A stretch of 64,000 nucleotides of DNA, taken from Pseudoscleropodium purum. Taxonomy: Eukaryota; Streptophyta; Bryopsida; Hypnales; Brachytheciaceae. Positions 12,721 through 24,345 of the stretch are shown here, piece by piece. The stretch spans positions 20,007,063-20,071,062 of the forward strand of contig OZ017795.1 of the NCBI GenBank assembly GCA_963969395.1, read 5' to 3'. The notes below the pieces were generated by a model, which saw only the letters and a list, made by a program, of their open reading frames with translations, made no database searches and had not been told where the DNA came from. Each line of letters opens with the position of its first letter. Within the stretch, counting starts at the first letter, position 1. The position numbers were made by a program, and so were the translations under genes.

Positions 12721-13765
12721 CGGTAGTAGGGCTAGGTACAGTAGGTCTGCCGGGCTACTAACATAACATAGTGGGTGCCAGCTTCCAAGTTTCCACCAAA
12801 TAATTTGACAACTAAGTTTATTGGTACTGGAAATGAAATGAAGAATGCACCTACTGCTTTATGAATCAGAGCATTTCGGGCAAAGTATCTTGGTGATACC
12901 TCTCTTCGTCTTTTCAGGGTAACCCTACAAAGATTGTTGATTTTTATTGTTTTAGTGATATCGAAACTTTGATTTATACCATGATGTTATGAACTATAAT
13001 AAACTGTACATCTATGGTGGAAATTTCATATTTTTTTTGAAGTGTATTCTACATTAGATATGAATTTTCTTCACTATTTTCTTAAAAAATTCACAATAAT
13101 TTCGAATTTCTCCCAAACAATTTGAAAATTTTCTAACTTGTAGCAAACATATAATTTCATCTATGGAAAATAATAATAAATTTCTTCATTCATGAATATC
13201 CAGTTGCAAAATGGCAACAAACAGAGCGATGGACACAGTGAGGCTTGAAGCCTGTGGTCATGTGCAAGTCCTTCCAATTGTTCCAAAGTTAATAGCACAC
13301 TTTTCATCCCAAATTCAGCGATGGTGGGGTATTCCTCGCCCCTCCTGGTACGACGGAGTCCCTGCCACTTCCAAAGTCCGGTGCAACAAAGAATTTCTTA
13401 TTAGTCGGCAACTTATGATGAGCCTGGAATCCAGTTGAACAGGAAATGACTTTACTGCCTTATACTCGAGACACGGTGCCGGGAATGTATCACGTTTTTG
13501 AGGAGAGCACGTTTGATTCTCCGAAACAGTCACGCGCTGCAACTGCTAGTTCCTCTCGTACTAACTGTACAATCATTCATGGTTCGAAGAGCAAATTAAA
13601 GCCGGAGGTGGTGGCAGGAATCACGTTTTGGGTGCAACTCAACAGGTTTGTGGTGGGGGTCTGTATATGTTAAAGGATCGGCTCTCCACTGCTGTGGGCG
13701 TGTCTGCAAAAGTGATTCATATTAAATATCATTGCAGAGTCGTTTTGAGATTGTAGGAAGGAGTA
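12721..13765. other. Intergenic; short frames of uncertain value
   Basis: 12721-13200 is AT-rich. 13200-13680 is of balanced composition and has several frames of about 75 codons on both strands, none recognisable. These could be remnants of a gene or of an element body. Confidence 0.3.
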
Positions 13766-13766
13766 C

Positions 13767-13871
13767 GAGCATCACCACCGGGCTTGGAAAACAACAAGGT
13801 CGATATCTGTACAGGGGTGGCGCATGCACTTTGCAGGCTGCAGAAAAGTGGACAGCCACACTCATGGTCTC
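13767..13871. repeat. Truncated end of the GAGCATC MITE family
   Basis: GAGCATCACCACC at 13767-13779 is the same terminus as at 2978 and closely matches that at 459. A related internal phrase (tggcgcatgcactttgcaggct) follows, and the sequence stops at the TTAA of the next element at 13872. The TTAA element may have inserted into or beside this MITE. Confidence 0.4.
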
Positions 13872-13875
13872 TTAA

Positions 13876-15478
13876 CCCTTAAATGCTCAGAGAAGCCCAA
13901 AATGACCGATGATTTTTTATACAATACAATATGCTTGGCCTTAATGGGATTCACTATTTGTCTTTTCTACTTTTCATTAATTGTATAGTAAGTTCACTCT
14001 TGTCTTTGCCAAATGGTCTCTCCCCTAGTGGGTAGAGAGAAAAGGAAGGAGCTACATGGAAAAATACAAATTCCACTTTTATGTGGACCCAATGGGTGGA
14101 GGAGGGATACAATTAGGAGTTGACATGTATGAGATTCTCTCATGATCCACTAGTCTCCTCTTAGTCTCCACTAATGGAGTTGTCCATTGATATCAGTAAA
14201 CAATGGAACTTATTCTTTTTTTTTGCATCCCCTAGTAGACAATCAATGGAGACAATTTTGTCATCTTGCTTGTTTTAGGGTCAAGTTTGCCCACCAGGCT
14301 CACATATAAGCTTGCCCTTAGTTGGACAATTGTAACTAGATGGCTCATTTGCTCATTCACTCTTGATCCTTTTCATTAATGTAGTTTGTTGTTGGGATGC
14401 ATGGTAAAAGGACAAAATTGGAGTTAAAAATAGTAATCACTTGGTGGAAATTTGTACAATGTCAGACTTCCATGCCATGCACATTATTGTTAGGCATATT
14501 GTATTGTACACAAATTTTAGAAATTGGATGCCAACTCTCATGCGTTTAACCCCTGAAGGTTTTTGACTATGTTTTCACCAAAAATGCTCTAAAATTGTCA
14601 TTTCTAGTGCAAGTACCCAATTTTTGAAAAAAAAAACATTTTTAAACACATGTAACCATAGGATCTTGTAGTAAAATATTTTGAGAAGATGTGGTAAAAA
14701 TTTCTGAAATTTTCACCTTGTAGATTGCAAGATATTAGCATTTGAATTCACAAAAAAAAAAAAAAATTTCCCTGAAAAAATCTAGGCAGCTGCACTTCAC
14801 TAGGTCACATTTGCATGAAAAAATGTCCAAAATGGTGGTTACTCTTTGAATTCATTCTTCAAAACAAATTGTCTACATGCTTGAATTTTTTTAGATCATT
14901 TGGAATTGTGCAACATATTGGAAAAAAAATAGTAAATAGAATGAAGTAGAAAATGATTCAAAGTACTAAGTTGTTAATAATTTCTTTATGGAATTGAAAA
15001 ATGTCAATCCCAATAGTTTCAATGTTGTAATAAACAATGTACACCTAAATTTGTTTATTTTTTTCAAAAATATTTAAAATTGAGTAAAATAAAGGGCTTC
15101 AAAGTTTATTATGGAGTAGAGATTCCATAACTGTCTACAAACTACCCCAAACTAAAATTCCTCATAACTTTTGATTCATCCATCCAAATGCAATGATTCA
15201 AAGCTTTCCATATAGATATAAATCTAAAGAAAAAAGTGATTTTTAAAGATTTTTTTTGCTGCCCAGGCTGCCCACGAAGTGCTAGAAATCACATTTTATA
15301 CAATAACTTTTTAGCCATGTAGTCAAAAGTTATAAAAATTGTTGGGCTTTAAAGCTACTCCTTGGGGACATGTCATGTTAAAATTTCAAAGAAAAAAAAT
15401 AAAAACTCCATCTGTAGTGAGTTGCCCAAAATCACTATGTTGCCAAAAAATGGGGTTCAGGGCTTTAGGGGTTAAGGG
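13876..15478. mobile_element. Outer TTAA element, split by a second TTAA element
   Basis: The left end is CCCTTAAATGC (13876). The right end, after removal of the inner insertion, is GCGTTTAAGGG, the inverse of CCCTTAAACGC (10 of 11 match). TTAA flanks both ends (13872-13875 and 15479-15482). Subterminally, TACAATACAAT near 13919 is mirrored as ATTGTATTGTAC near 14500, extending the imperfect inverted repeat to about 48 bp. Without the inner element it is 677 bp long. It is non-coding. The inner element sits in the TTAA of its right terminal repeat. Confidence 0.7.
14550..15471. mobile_element. Inner TTAA-flanked piggyBac-like element, copy 2 (922 bp)
   Basis: The ends are CCCCTGAAGG and CTTTAGGGG, with TTAA at 14546-14549 and 15472-15475. 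The body is colinear with 5510-6445 and 36461-37403. It lies inside the right terminal repeat of the outer element, and deleting it plus one TTAA restores GCGTTTAAGGG. TTAA is therefore a true target duplication here and not just part of the terminal repeat. No transposase is encoded. Confidence 0.75.
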
Positions 15479-15482
15479 TTAA

Positions 15483-17250
15483 GAGGTCACTTGCAAGTTG
15501 AAAATGCCTTAGTTATTATTGTGAGACCAACTATTATACTTCTCATGTACTTAAGATTGGGTTTACATGTGAGCCTAGTGGGCAACTTTATGCTTATTGG
15601 AATAATAAAGACAATAGGCTCTATTGATTTTTTTACAAGTTGATCATTGGTAAGCAGAAAAGGAGGACTCTATGAATTTCTCTAATATCGGTGGACAATT
15701 CCATTGGTCAAGACTAAGAATGGCTTACATGTGAGTTTGGTGAACAACTTTGTGCTAATTGAAGTAGTAAAGACAGAATAGTCTTCACTAATTGTCTTGC
15801 CAATCATCGATAAATGAAAAAGGAAGACTTCATGTTTCATCAATATTAGTGAACAACTCCATTGGTCAAGACTAGTCAATCTTGAGGGAATTAATATATG
15901 TGAAATTCTTCTTGAATACCTCCCCACCCACCTGATCCACAATTGCTAAAACAAGCAACCTATTTTGCCCCCCCCCCCCCCCCCCCTCCCCTCCCCTCCC
16001 TCCACTTCCACAGGATAGGTTGCTCAATTTTCAATCATAGCTTTGTTCATATTACACTCACATGTGTTTATATTACAACTCATCTATTGCACCACCTGCA
16101 AGAGCTACAAAAATGTTCAAGTAGTGTACATTGAAGCATAGGATGATCATGGCATGTACATAATTATCACTTATATCAATTTTGTAACCAGCTTATGGTT
16201 GGAATTACAGCAGCCTACATAACAAGAATAGGTTTTACAGAATTCGAGGGAAAAAAATTCACAATAATTTCAATTTTGACCCAAAAAATGTAATTTTTTT
16301 GTAATCCTCCTTAAATCAATTTGCTGACATGGGAAAAATATTTCCCTGAATACACCATGAGTGCAACTATGCTGAATTCCTTAAGTGGTCGAAAATGGGT
16401 CGTCATCCCATACTTGGACTTGTGGCACCCATGCAAATTTGTCCAAACACTGATACGTGTATGTTTACATACCCTAATAATTGGTTGTTTGCTTTCTGAA
16501 TCAACAATTCTAGATTACACCTTCTCATGCACATGATCGCTCGAGTGACTCCAACTGCATCTTGATAATGCTCAGTGGCAATTTCTTAGTGACATTTTAG
16601 TATCTTGAGGCGAAATTCAGACAAGCGCTACAGCAGGAGCTGTGATGAGACAGGTTGAATTAGAACGTCGAGACCTTCAGATCCGACCTTACTAATGTTA
16701 ATGTCAAAGTCATAGTGTGATTTTCCTGTAAGTTTGAAGCAGGAACTGGATTCAACTATTTTCAGAGAATCGAGTTATTGCTTCAAATGACAATTAGATT
16801 CTGTTATCAGGCATTGATTCAACTCGGTGGTGATGAAATACTTTAAGGTAAGCTTACGAATCATTGTTTTTAAGCTCAAATTACTTCTACTGGAGTAAAA
16901 GCTGTCGACATTGCTACTCTGAGTCAAGAAATGTTTCTGGATTTTACTGCAAATTCTATTGACATTAATTATGTTAGCACGTTCTTTGTGTAGAGTACAG
17001 GATAATGGTGAAAATGGTGTGAGTGTTACCACCTGCTCATTAATTAGTGTATGCACACCTAAAACTGTCCCTTTTTTTTTGCACTGGATAGCTTGCTTGT
17101 CAAATTGATGAAATTTTGACATGAAATTGTTAGCCTTTTTGAGAGAACCCAACCCTAGTCGTTTTTAAAATTTTTAACATACAATATTCTATGAATTTTT
17201 CAAAGTTGAAAGCATAGACTACCTAGCCATTGTACTAGACTCCTCCTCAC
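15483..17250. other. AT-rich intergenic DNA with a C19 run
   Basis: An uninterrupted run of 19 C lies at 15968-15986, followed by CT-rich DNA to about 16002. Paired phrases at about 15530-15660 and 15690-15870 (ttggtcaagacta, cttacatgtgag) suggest a diverged local duplication. Frames at 16321-16536 and 16775-17152 (minus, 125 codons) have no recognisable domains. Confidence 0.4.
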
Positions 17251-17252
17251 CC

Positions 17253-17905
17253 CTAAATGCTCACATTGCATTTTTTGGCAACATAGTGATTTTTGGCAAC
17301 TCACTACAAATGGAGTTTTTATTTTTTGGGGCTAAAATTTTCACACAACATGTGACCAAGGAATAGCTTCAAGGCCCAACAATTTTCATAAATTTTGTTC
17401 ACATGGTTAAAAAGTTATTGCATGATATGTGATTTTCATTGCTCAATCCAAAAAACTCAAAAAACTTCTTTAAAAATCATTTTTTTAATAAAAAAAAATT
17501 TGAAATTGATTTTCTAGATTTATATGTAAGTGGAAAGCTTTGAATCATTCCATTTTGATCAATGAGATGAAAGTTATGAAGATTTTTAGTGTTGGGTAGG
17601 TATGGAGTCTTTGAAAACTATACCTACCCAACACTAAAACTCCTCATAACTTTCATCTCATTGATCAAAATGGAATGATTCAAAGCTTTCTACTTATATA
17701 TAAATCTAAAAAATCAATTTCAAATTTTTATTTATTAAAGAAAATATTTTTCAACAAGTTTTTTGAACTACGTGTGCTACTTGTTGAACAATGAAAATTA
17801 CATACCATGCAATAACTTTTTAACCATATAGTCAAAAGTTATGAAAAATTGTTGGGACTTAAAGGCTTAAAGCTACTCCTTGGGCACATGGTGTGTGAAT
17901 TTTAG
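17253..17905. repeat. Long inverted repeat built from the TTAA-element family
   Basis: The left arm (about 17335-17603) and right arm (17620-17905) are inverted copies of the right half of the TTAA elements. The 20 bases flanking the centre (17584-17603 and 17620-17639) are perfectly complementary around a 16-base loop, and near-perfect pairing continues outward through the cattttgatcaatgagatg segment. The left outer end (17255, cccctaaatgctcac) is the element's terminal repeat with its TTAA lost. The right arm stops short of the terminus. Transcription would give a hairpin of well over 200 bp. Confidence 0.75.
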
Positions 17906-19662
17906 AATGACATGGTAAAAATTTTTGCACCATGGTGTTTTATACGGAGTACTATAATGTACACACCTATACAATAATTTTCATATTTTTATAACACATT
18001 TTGTATTTGATATGAATATTTTTCACTTTTTATTCAAAAATTCACACTATTTCTAAATTTTCACACAAAAATCTGGAATTTTTATGCCTTATAGAAGATG
18101 TGTGATCACATCCCTATAAAATAAATACAAAAAATTTCATTCATAGACAATTGTAAAATGGGAGCATCTAAAGAGAGGAACTTTGACATTTGAAAAAGTG
18201 ATCATAGGCCCATTCTTTCAAGGTTAATGATGTGCTCATTCTTTGGTGGAATGCGGCATTTAGTTTATGTGTTTATATAATATTTTTTGAGCTCTACATA
18301 TGTGGCCACCAATGTTTATCAATTTGTGCAAAACTCTTTTGTCAAGAATGCATGGTTAAGAAATTTTAGGATTGGTGAAATAATGCACAGAGTGTGAGTA
18401 CAATAGGAGAAACTTAACCCTTCAAGATCCAAGCATTCCAAAAGTGAATGTGCTTTGGTCAACCTTGATTGCAACTTTCAAAATAACTATTGTTGAAATT
18501 TGATACCAACTAAGAAAATGAAACTTGACAAGTTTTGTTTCTACTTCATTTAAATTTTTTTTAAATGTCAAAAATTGAAAAAATTATTGCAATTAAAAGC
18601 CCCATGTGTTTGAATCCAAATGATACAATATGGTGTATTTTTCATTCATATTTGTTTTTCTTAAAATGAATTTTTACTTTAAATTATAAAATAATGTTTC
18701 TCATTCTATCCTTCATTAGTGTGAAAAATAAAAAAATCATTCTAATATGTATATTATAATTGATATAACTTTATTTCTACCTTTAGCTTTAAAAAATCAC
18801 ATTAGTTTTATTTTTCAATCAAAATTATTGAAAAAATACAACATAAATAGAAAATGCACAATTGCACTAGCAAGAAATATCAAAATTTTACATATCAATT
18901 AAGTAAAAGGATAAATTTGGTTTGATAGTCGAATTTGATTTTAGGATCTTTATTGTAGTTGTTTTAGATGTAAGTAATTTTTTTTAAATTGAAAAATTTT
19001 CACACTAATCACCATTGTACCTCTCAAAAAGATTTCTAAAAATTTGGATTTTTTTCTATTTTTACTCATTTACATTCAATTTTTGCATCAAAAATGGTAA
19101 TAATTACAATTTTCACAAAACAAATTGAAATTTCTCAGAGTGATATAAAATTCAGAGTTTTAAGTAATTAAAATATAATATTATTATTTGAACACAATTA
19201 AAAAGGATAAATTTAGCTTAAATAGGAAGTTTGACCATTTCACAATGGATCAAATCCTTTAGGGTTTAAACCAAAACATTTTGTATTGAAAGTATGTTTG
19301 TATTTGGTATTAAAAGTGGTGTTTGAGAAATTAATCTTGTTGAAAGTTATATTGAAATTTATTTTAAAGACCTTCACGAACACCACTTTTAACACCAAGT
19401 GTGAAGATACCTTGTACATATCATAAGGTAGATACAATTACTAATAAGTTGGAAACACATTGATCTTTGAAATTTCAAGAAATGTTATGAACCAAATGGA
19501 GGAGGCTTGCATTGACAAAAACTACATCTATAATGAATGTGAAGAAGTTTGAGTGAAACCTTTCTCAAAAAAGCAAGCCAATACTACATGGCCAAGCTTC
19601 TTATATTATAATGCAATTATTGGCATTGAAATGAGGACACTATTGGAATTAGGTTCTACTAG
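17906..19662. other. AT-rich intergenic DNA, no gene seen
   Basis: Extremely AT-rich with stops throughout. A local partial inverted or direct similarity (accacttttaaca and ttaaaagtggtgtttgag near 19310-19395) is seen. Nothing is coding. Confidence 0.5.
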
Positions 19663-20248
19663 TAAGGTAATTTCTACTCTTAAAAGCACCCTTTTAAGAG
19701 TTGATTGCATTTGGGGGAAACTAAACTCCTTAAAACAATTTTCAATAAATTTTTGTAAGAAGAAAAATGGAATTGGCATCTAATCTAAGTTGTTTCATAT
19801 TTTTTGGACCACCATAGAAATTTAGTTTCAAATTTTTGAAGTTGAAATGTAGTAGTCGCTAAAAGCAACCACCTCCTAAAATGTACATTGTTGGTACATT
19901 GAAGAAAGCATTAGAGGATTTCCGAAGGGCTGGAAGATTGTTTCAGGGCTATTCCCATCGATGTTCCCTTGGCAACTAGGAAACAACTAGTGTTAGATTT
20001 CTTTTTTTTTGAATTTTTTGAATTAAAAAAAATAATAAATGAAAAAAAGTTGATTTTTTTTTAATTTAAAAAAGTTAATTAATTTTCTTAATGACGTGGT
20101 ACTCATTGTGCCATGTCAGGTAGCATCTGCAACGAGTTTCTATGGTCTAAAAACCTTAGACAACTCATAGTCCTCCAATACAATTGAAAATCTTCTAATG
20201 CAAAGTATACCTCTGAGTTAGTGGTTGTTTTTAGAGCAGAGGTGCTTA
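19663..20248 (+). mobile_element. AAGGTAG-family MITE, unit 1, split by another MITE
   Basis: The unit starts TAAGGTAA at 19663 and is colinear with unit 3 (20803-21114), for example gtttcatattttttggacc and the ggtacattgaagaaagc phrase. At 19909 it breaks off and resumes at 20200 with gcaaagtatacctc, matching gcaaaatgtacctc in unit 3. Subtracting the 290-bp insert gives about 296 bp, the size of the other copies. Confidence 0.65.
19910..20199 (-). mobile_element. ATTAG-ended MITE with TGACRTGG palindrome, copy C (290 bp)
   Basis: The ends are ATTAGAGGATTTCC and the inverse of ATTAGAAGATTTTC. It sits inside AAGGTAG unit 1, so its limits follow from the uninterrupted unit 3; a 2-3 bp duplication (GC or GCA) flanks it. 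It carries TGACGTGG, 11 bases, CCATGTCA at 20092-20118 next to an AT-rich linker. Read on the minus strand, it matches the copies at about 22130-22442 and 28921-29222 (ctatgagttgtc near one end, a ggaaca...gccc...aaa block near the other). Confidence 0.65.
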
Positions 20249-20265
20249 TAGAGCACCATACCATA

Positions 20266-20573
20266 AAATAGCCTACTTTACAAGTGACCGTATTCTACAA
20301 GCGATCATGACACAAAGGTACATTTGGCTTTCTTCAATGTATCAATAATGCACATTTTAAGAGGTGATCACTTTTAGTGATCATTGCATTTCAACCTCAA
20401 AAATTTGTAACTAATTCCATGAAGGTTGAAAAAATATGATACGAATTGGGTTAGCTCCCAATTCCATTTTCTCTTCCTACAAAAATTTAGTGAAAATTGT
20501 TTCAAAAGGAGTTTAGCTTCCCCTGAAAGGCAATTAGCTTTTTGAATGGTTGCTTTAAGAGCAGACTACCTTA
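20266..20573 (-). mobile_element. AAGGTAG-family MITE, unit 2 (inverted)
   Basis: This is the reverse complement of units 1 and 3, ending gcagactacctta at 20573. Shared phrases include ggctttcttcaatgta, ttccattttctcttcctac and gatcatgacac. The left end (about 20266, atagcctactttac) is eroded. With unit 3 it forms a convergent pair around a 229-bp core. Confidence 0.55.
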
Positions 20574-20802
20574 TTTCTGGCGCACTGAGGGCCATTTGTT
20601 GATTGAGTAGTACAGACAAGAAAGCTCCCTGATTCCGAGGAATTCCAAGTACAACAAAGAGGGGAAACTTGTTATGAGAAGGATGGAAACGTGCCATCTC
20701 CAACAACTTCAGTGGGATATTCGATGCAAGACTTGTGGAGTCCAAAGTGGTTGCTGCCACCATGGGGTCCATAAAGCAAATGTAACTTAAGTAGTGATGA
20801 GT
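20574..20802. other. 229-bp core between inverted MITEs
   Basis: This segment is more GC-rich than either flanking MITE and has no match elsewhere in the window. It contains a minus-strand frame (20566-20772, 68 codons) beginning MDPMVAATTLDSTSLASN, which I do not recognise. It could be original target DNA between two independent insertions, or a captured host fragment. Confidence 0.35.
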
Positions 20803-21114
20803 AAGGTAGTCTGCACTTAAAAGCGACCATTTAAGAGCTGATTACCTTTTGGTGGGAAGATAAACTTCTTGGAAAAAAATTCAATAAGTTTTTGTAGGAC
20901 GAAAATTGGAATTGGCATGTACAATAACCCAAGTTGTTTCATATTTTTTGGACCTTTGTGGAATTAGTTAAGAATTTTTGAAGAAAAATGTAGTAGTCAT
21001 TAAAAGTGACCACCTCTTGAAATGTACACTATTGGTACATTGAAGAAAGCAAAATGTACCTCGGTGTCATGATTGCTTTTAAAGCACAGTGGTTTTTAGA
21101 GCGGACTACCTTAT
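20803..21114 (+). mobile_element. AAGGTAG-family MITE, unit 3 (about 312 bp, best copy)
   Basis: The ends are TAAGGTAGTCTGCACTTAAA (from 20803) and the inverse of TAAGGTAGTCCGCTCTAAAA (to 21114), a terminal inverted repeat of about 20 bp with three mismatches. A TA next to each end could be a 2-bp target duplication, but it is also part of the palindromic end, so the superfamily is left open. Non-coding. Confidence 0.6.
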
Positions 21115-22130
21115 TGTACTATATAATACATAAGGTCATATCATTTAAAACCAAAGGAATTTGTCAAACTACTATGATTTATTGTCAAATTTTTTAATCA
21201 CAAATTATAGCTAATCTGAGGTGAAGTTGAAAAACAACATTTGGATATATGCATGAGTTTTAAGAGGGTAAAGTTGAATAAAGAGATTTATTATGATAAA
21301 TTAAAATTATATACCCGTGTAGTGTTGTAGGCACCAATTTGTGGCATTTGAGGTATACAACTTGATTGTGGCCAAGGCCCCATTTATGCAAGATAGAGTG
21401 ATCTATTTTCATAATTGAGGAGAATATCATGAAGACTTTCATTCATCCAAGGTAACCAAAAATAGATGATGTATTGGTAAGGTGGCAGTTTCTCCATGGA
21501 CAAAAACAATGACTGCCTTAATTGGAAATTTTTTTATTGAAAGATTGTAGTCATAGTCAATGAAATTACAAAATCTAGGGAAATGTGTAGCAACATAGAC
21601 TCTTCTAATTGTTAAGAATTAAAATTGTGACATATTGATTTTTAATTTCTTGTATTCTTTTGTACACCACCACAACCTATTTTTCATTTTTTACTTCTTA
21701 GAAATAGGATTATCTATATATTTTGAATAAGTCAAATTGTAATCTATACTTCCTTAATTTCTACTAATTCCAAATTTGATGAAAAATGAGCAAAATATAG
21801 TATAAGTTTCATTATTTCTATTCCTTGACTAAAGAAAATTATCCCCCTCTAATGCTCAATGGGATATCATATGTTGAAATGTTTACCATTGCCGAAAATA
21901 TGTTGTTTACTTTAGATGACAAAATCTTTTCAATCTAGATGACTTTATAATAGAGACTAGATGATTTTCTTTTGTACTTTTTTTGTTGAAGTTTGGGTGA
22001 AGGATGTGCCATATTAGCATATCCAAATAAGTCAATTAGACTTTCAATTTACTTTATATGAAGGACTAACTTTAAAAGAATGGTTGAATACACATCACCC
22101 CATAGTATAATTTGGTAAATTTTAGTGCCA
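21115..22130. other. AT-rich intergenic DNA, no gene seen
   Basis: No frame with protein-like content. A terminus-like phrase (atccccctctaatgctc, 21842) may pair with ttttaggggtta at about 22887, but the outer TTAA sites are missing, so no element is called. Confidence 0.4.
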
Positions 22131-22442
22131 TCTTCTAAGCCATCTTTTAAAATGGCCATCCATCTTTCAGCCCTTGTAGAAGGCTATGAGTTGTCCTAGG
22201 TTCTCCGACTTGGTCAATTATGCCACAATATTTGCTTGATGTGGCAAAGAGACTACCATGTTATATTATTATTATTTAAATGAAATGAAAATTGAAAAAA
22301 AATTCATTTTAAAATTACATATATATATAATTTTATTTGTTTTGAAAAATTAATTTTAAAAGCAGTTGTTCTTTAATTTTTTGGGGAAAAATAACAGAAA
22401 CAGGCCTAAAACGGCCTTCCCAACCCTTCAAAAACATCTAAT
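22130..22442 (+). mobile_element. ATTAG-ended MITE, copy A (degenerate)
   Basis: It carries TGATGTGG, 11 bases, CCATGTTA at 22237-22263. An AT-rich linker follows, then ggcctaaaacggccttcccaa and the end tctaat at 22442. Upstream ctatgagttgtcctaggtt is shared with copy C. The left end (about 22130) is poorly preserved. Confidence 0.5.
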
Positions 22443-24345
22443 GCTTTAGCTATAAACATTTAAAAAAAATTTGAATCCAATTAATGAAATAAATTTTATT
22501 GAGTCTAATGTCTACTCTAATTTGAAAATTTCCAAAATTTCTAAGATTGAATATTGGGTCAATAACTGCAATCTACAAAATTTTCTAAATATATAATGAA
22601 TTAGAATTTTGATTCAAACCCTAATGTTCTAAGTTGTAATGTATCCTTATGGTAAATTTTTTGTATTTCTTAACTGTATTGTATAAAGATATGATGTTTT
22701 TCAAAAATTCATAGTATTTTTAAATTTTTGTAGAGTAATCCAAAACTATATAATTTAAAGAAAGCATATGATATTATGATTTCATTTCTGAACCCCAAAT
22801 ACAAAAGATTTTAGTTACAAACAATCAAAAAATGAAGGGATACAAAGTGAAGAACTCTCATATTCAATTGAGTAGTAATAGGCCCAACTTTTAGGGGTTA
22901 TGGTAAGCTTTCAAATACACACATGCTTTTGAGTCATCCTACCTAAATGTTAGGGTGTACTAATTGTGACATACAATTATGTAACAACATTAAGATTTTA
23001 GAATTAAAAATCAATAAGGCTCTAAAATATGTCACAATCTTATCATTTGCACTTGGTATGGGAAATGTTGGGAGCCAATTTGGATAGACCCTTAAACTGA
23101 ATTTATTCTAGCAACAACATTCATAACACTAAGGGCAAATGATCCAAGGTCCATAATACATACAATTATCTTAACATTCTTTCAAAGTTCAAAGATTACA
23201 AAATATCACGATTTAATTGAATTTTTTAAAAGTCATGCTCCTACAAATACAAATCAATTTTAAAAAAACGAAACGAAAGATTCTTGCCTACCAAGTATAT
23301 GATTTAGAAGTGTGAACAAAGATACACCTATTACTATGACATCAATATTCATACTTTATTCATATAAGGTTCAAATAATAAGTGCTTCTTCCATCACCAT
23401 CAAGAATTAACAAAAAACATAGGAGCTATGCACAAATAATTAAATCTAATTACACCAAACATTGAACATAATTAGATTTATTGAAATCTTCACATTTTAA
23501 GTATTCTTATTAGCATACCATAAATTACTCTACTACACCAAAAAATTCATAATTTGGATAACAACCATACATAAAAAAGTTCTAAGGGGCAAATTTTTTA
23601 TTATTAGATAACCTAGAATTAAAATCTAATGTTGGAGAGTTTACATTTTCAAATTCAATAGAGAACATGAGATTAGAATTTGGTTTAGATTTCAAATGTT
23701 AGCTTAGAAGTGTGTCACTTTAAGATGATAGAACAATATTTAAGATTTAACACCCCATATGAGGTTCAATTGCAAGAGGGAAAGGGAAAGTGATGGAGCA
23801 GACGTCGTTGCGACGAACAGGTATCCGCACTCACATAGAATCGTCAGGAATCAGTCTACCGTGATGCGTAGAATATGGATGGCATGATTGTCGAGATAAG
23901 TGGGTCCCTATCAGCAATCTGATACTGTGTATATACTAAACAAATTGCTGGAATAAAAGACGTTGAGCTTATGGAGACAAGCCGCATTGATTACTAACAG
24001 CGAACATCATGAGCTATCTTGAACACTAGGGAAATAAAATTAGAACAAGTAAATTGCTAACCCGGATAAGTGACACAGCGGATTGTTCTCGCTAATAACT
24101 ATGCAAAACCGATGGACAGATCAATCAAACACAGAGGAATACCCTAACATGACACAAGGCATGTAGATGGAATTTACGTGATTGATATTGTCAGCACGAA
24201 TCCAAAAACATAAACCAAATACAGAAAAGGATGGTATTCACAAATCGACTTCCACCAATCGATAAACAACAAACAAATTGCTGGAATACAAGGGAGGGAC
24301 GTGCCCTAGTTCCTGTCACCCTACGGTCCAATTTCGACTTTGTAC
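22443..24345. other. AT-rich DNA, then ITPK 3' flank
   Basis: To about 23770 the DNA is AT-rich without genes. From about 23780 to 24345 it is more complex and lies downstream of the minus-strand ITPK stop, so it may include that gene's 3' untranslated region. An 18-base phrase (caaattgctggaata) occurs at both 23941 and 24276. No polyadenylation site was fixed. Confidence 0.4.

Noticed and set aside
15968..15986. C19 run as a structured element
   Set aside because: A homopolymer that may be partly a sequencing length artefact. Too short and isolated to interpret.
21842..22893. A further TTAA element (atccccctcta to ttttaggggtta)
   Set aside because: Neither end has an intact TTAA and the body does not clearly match the family.
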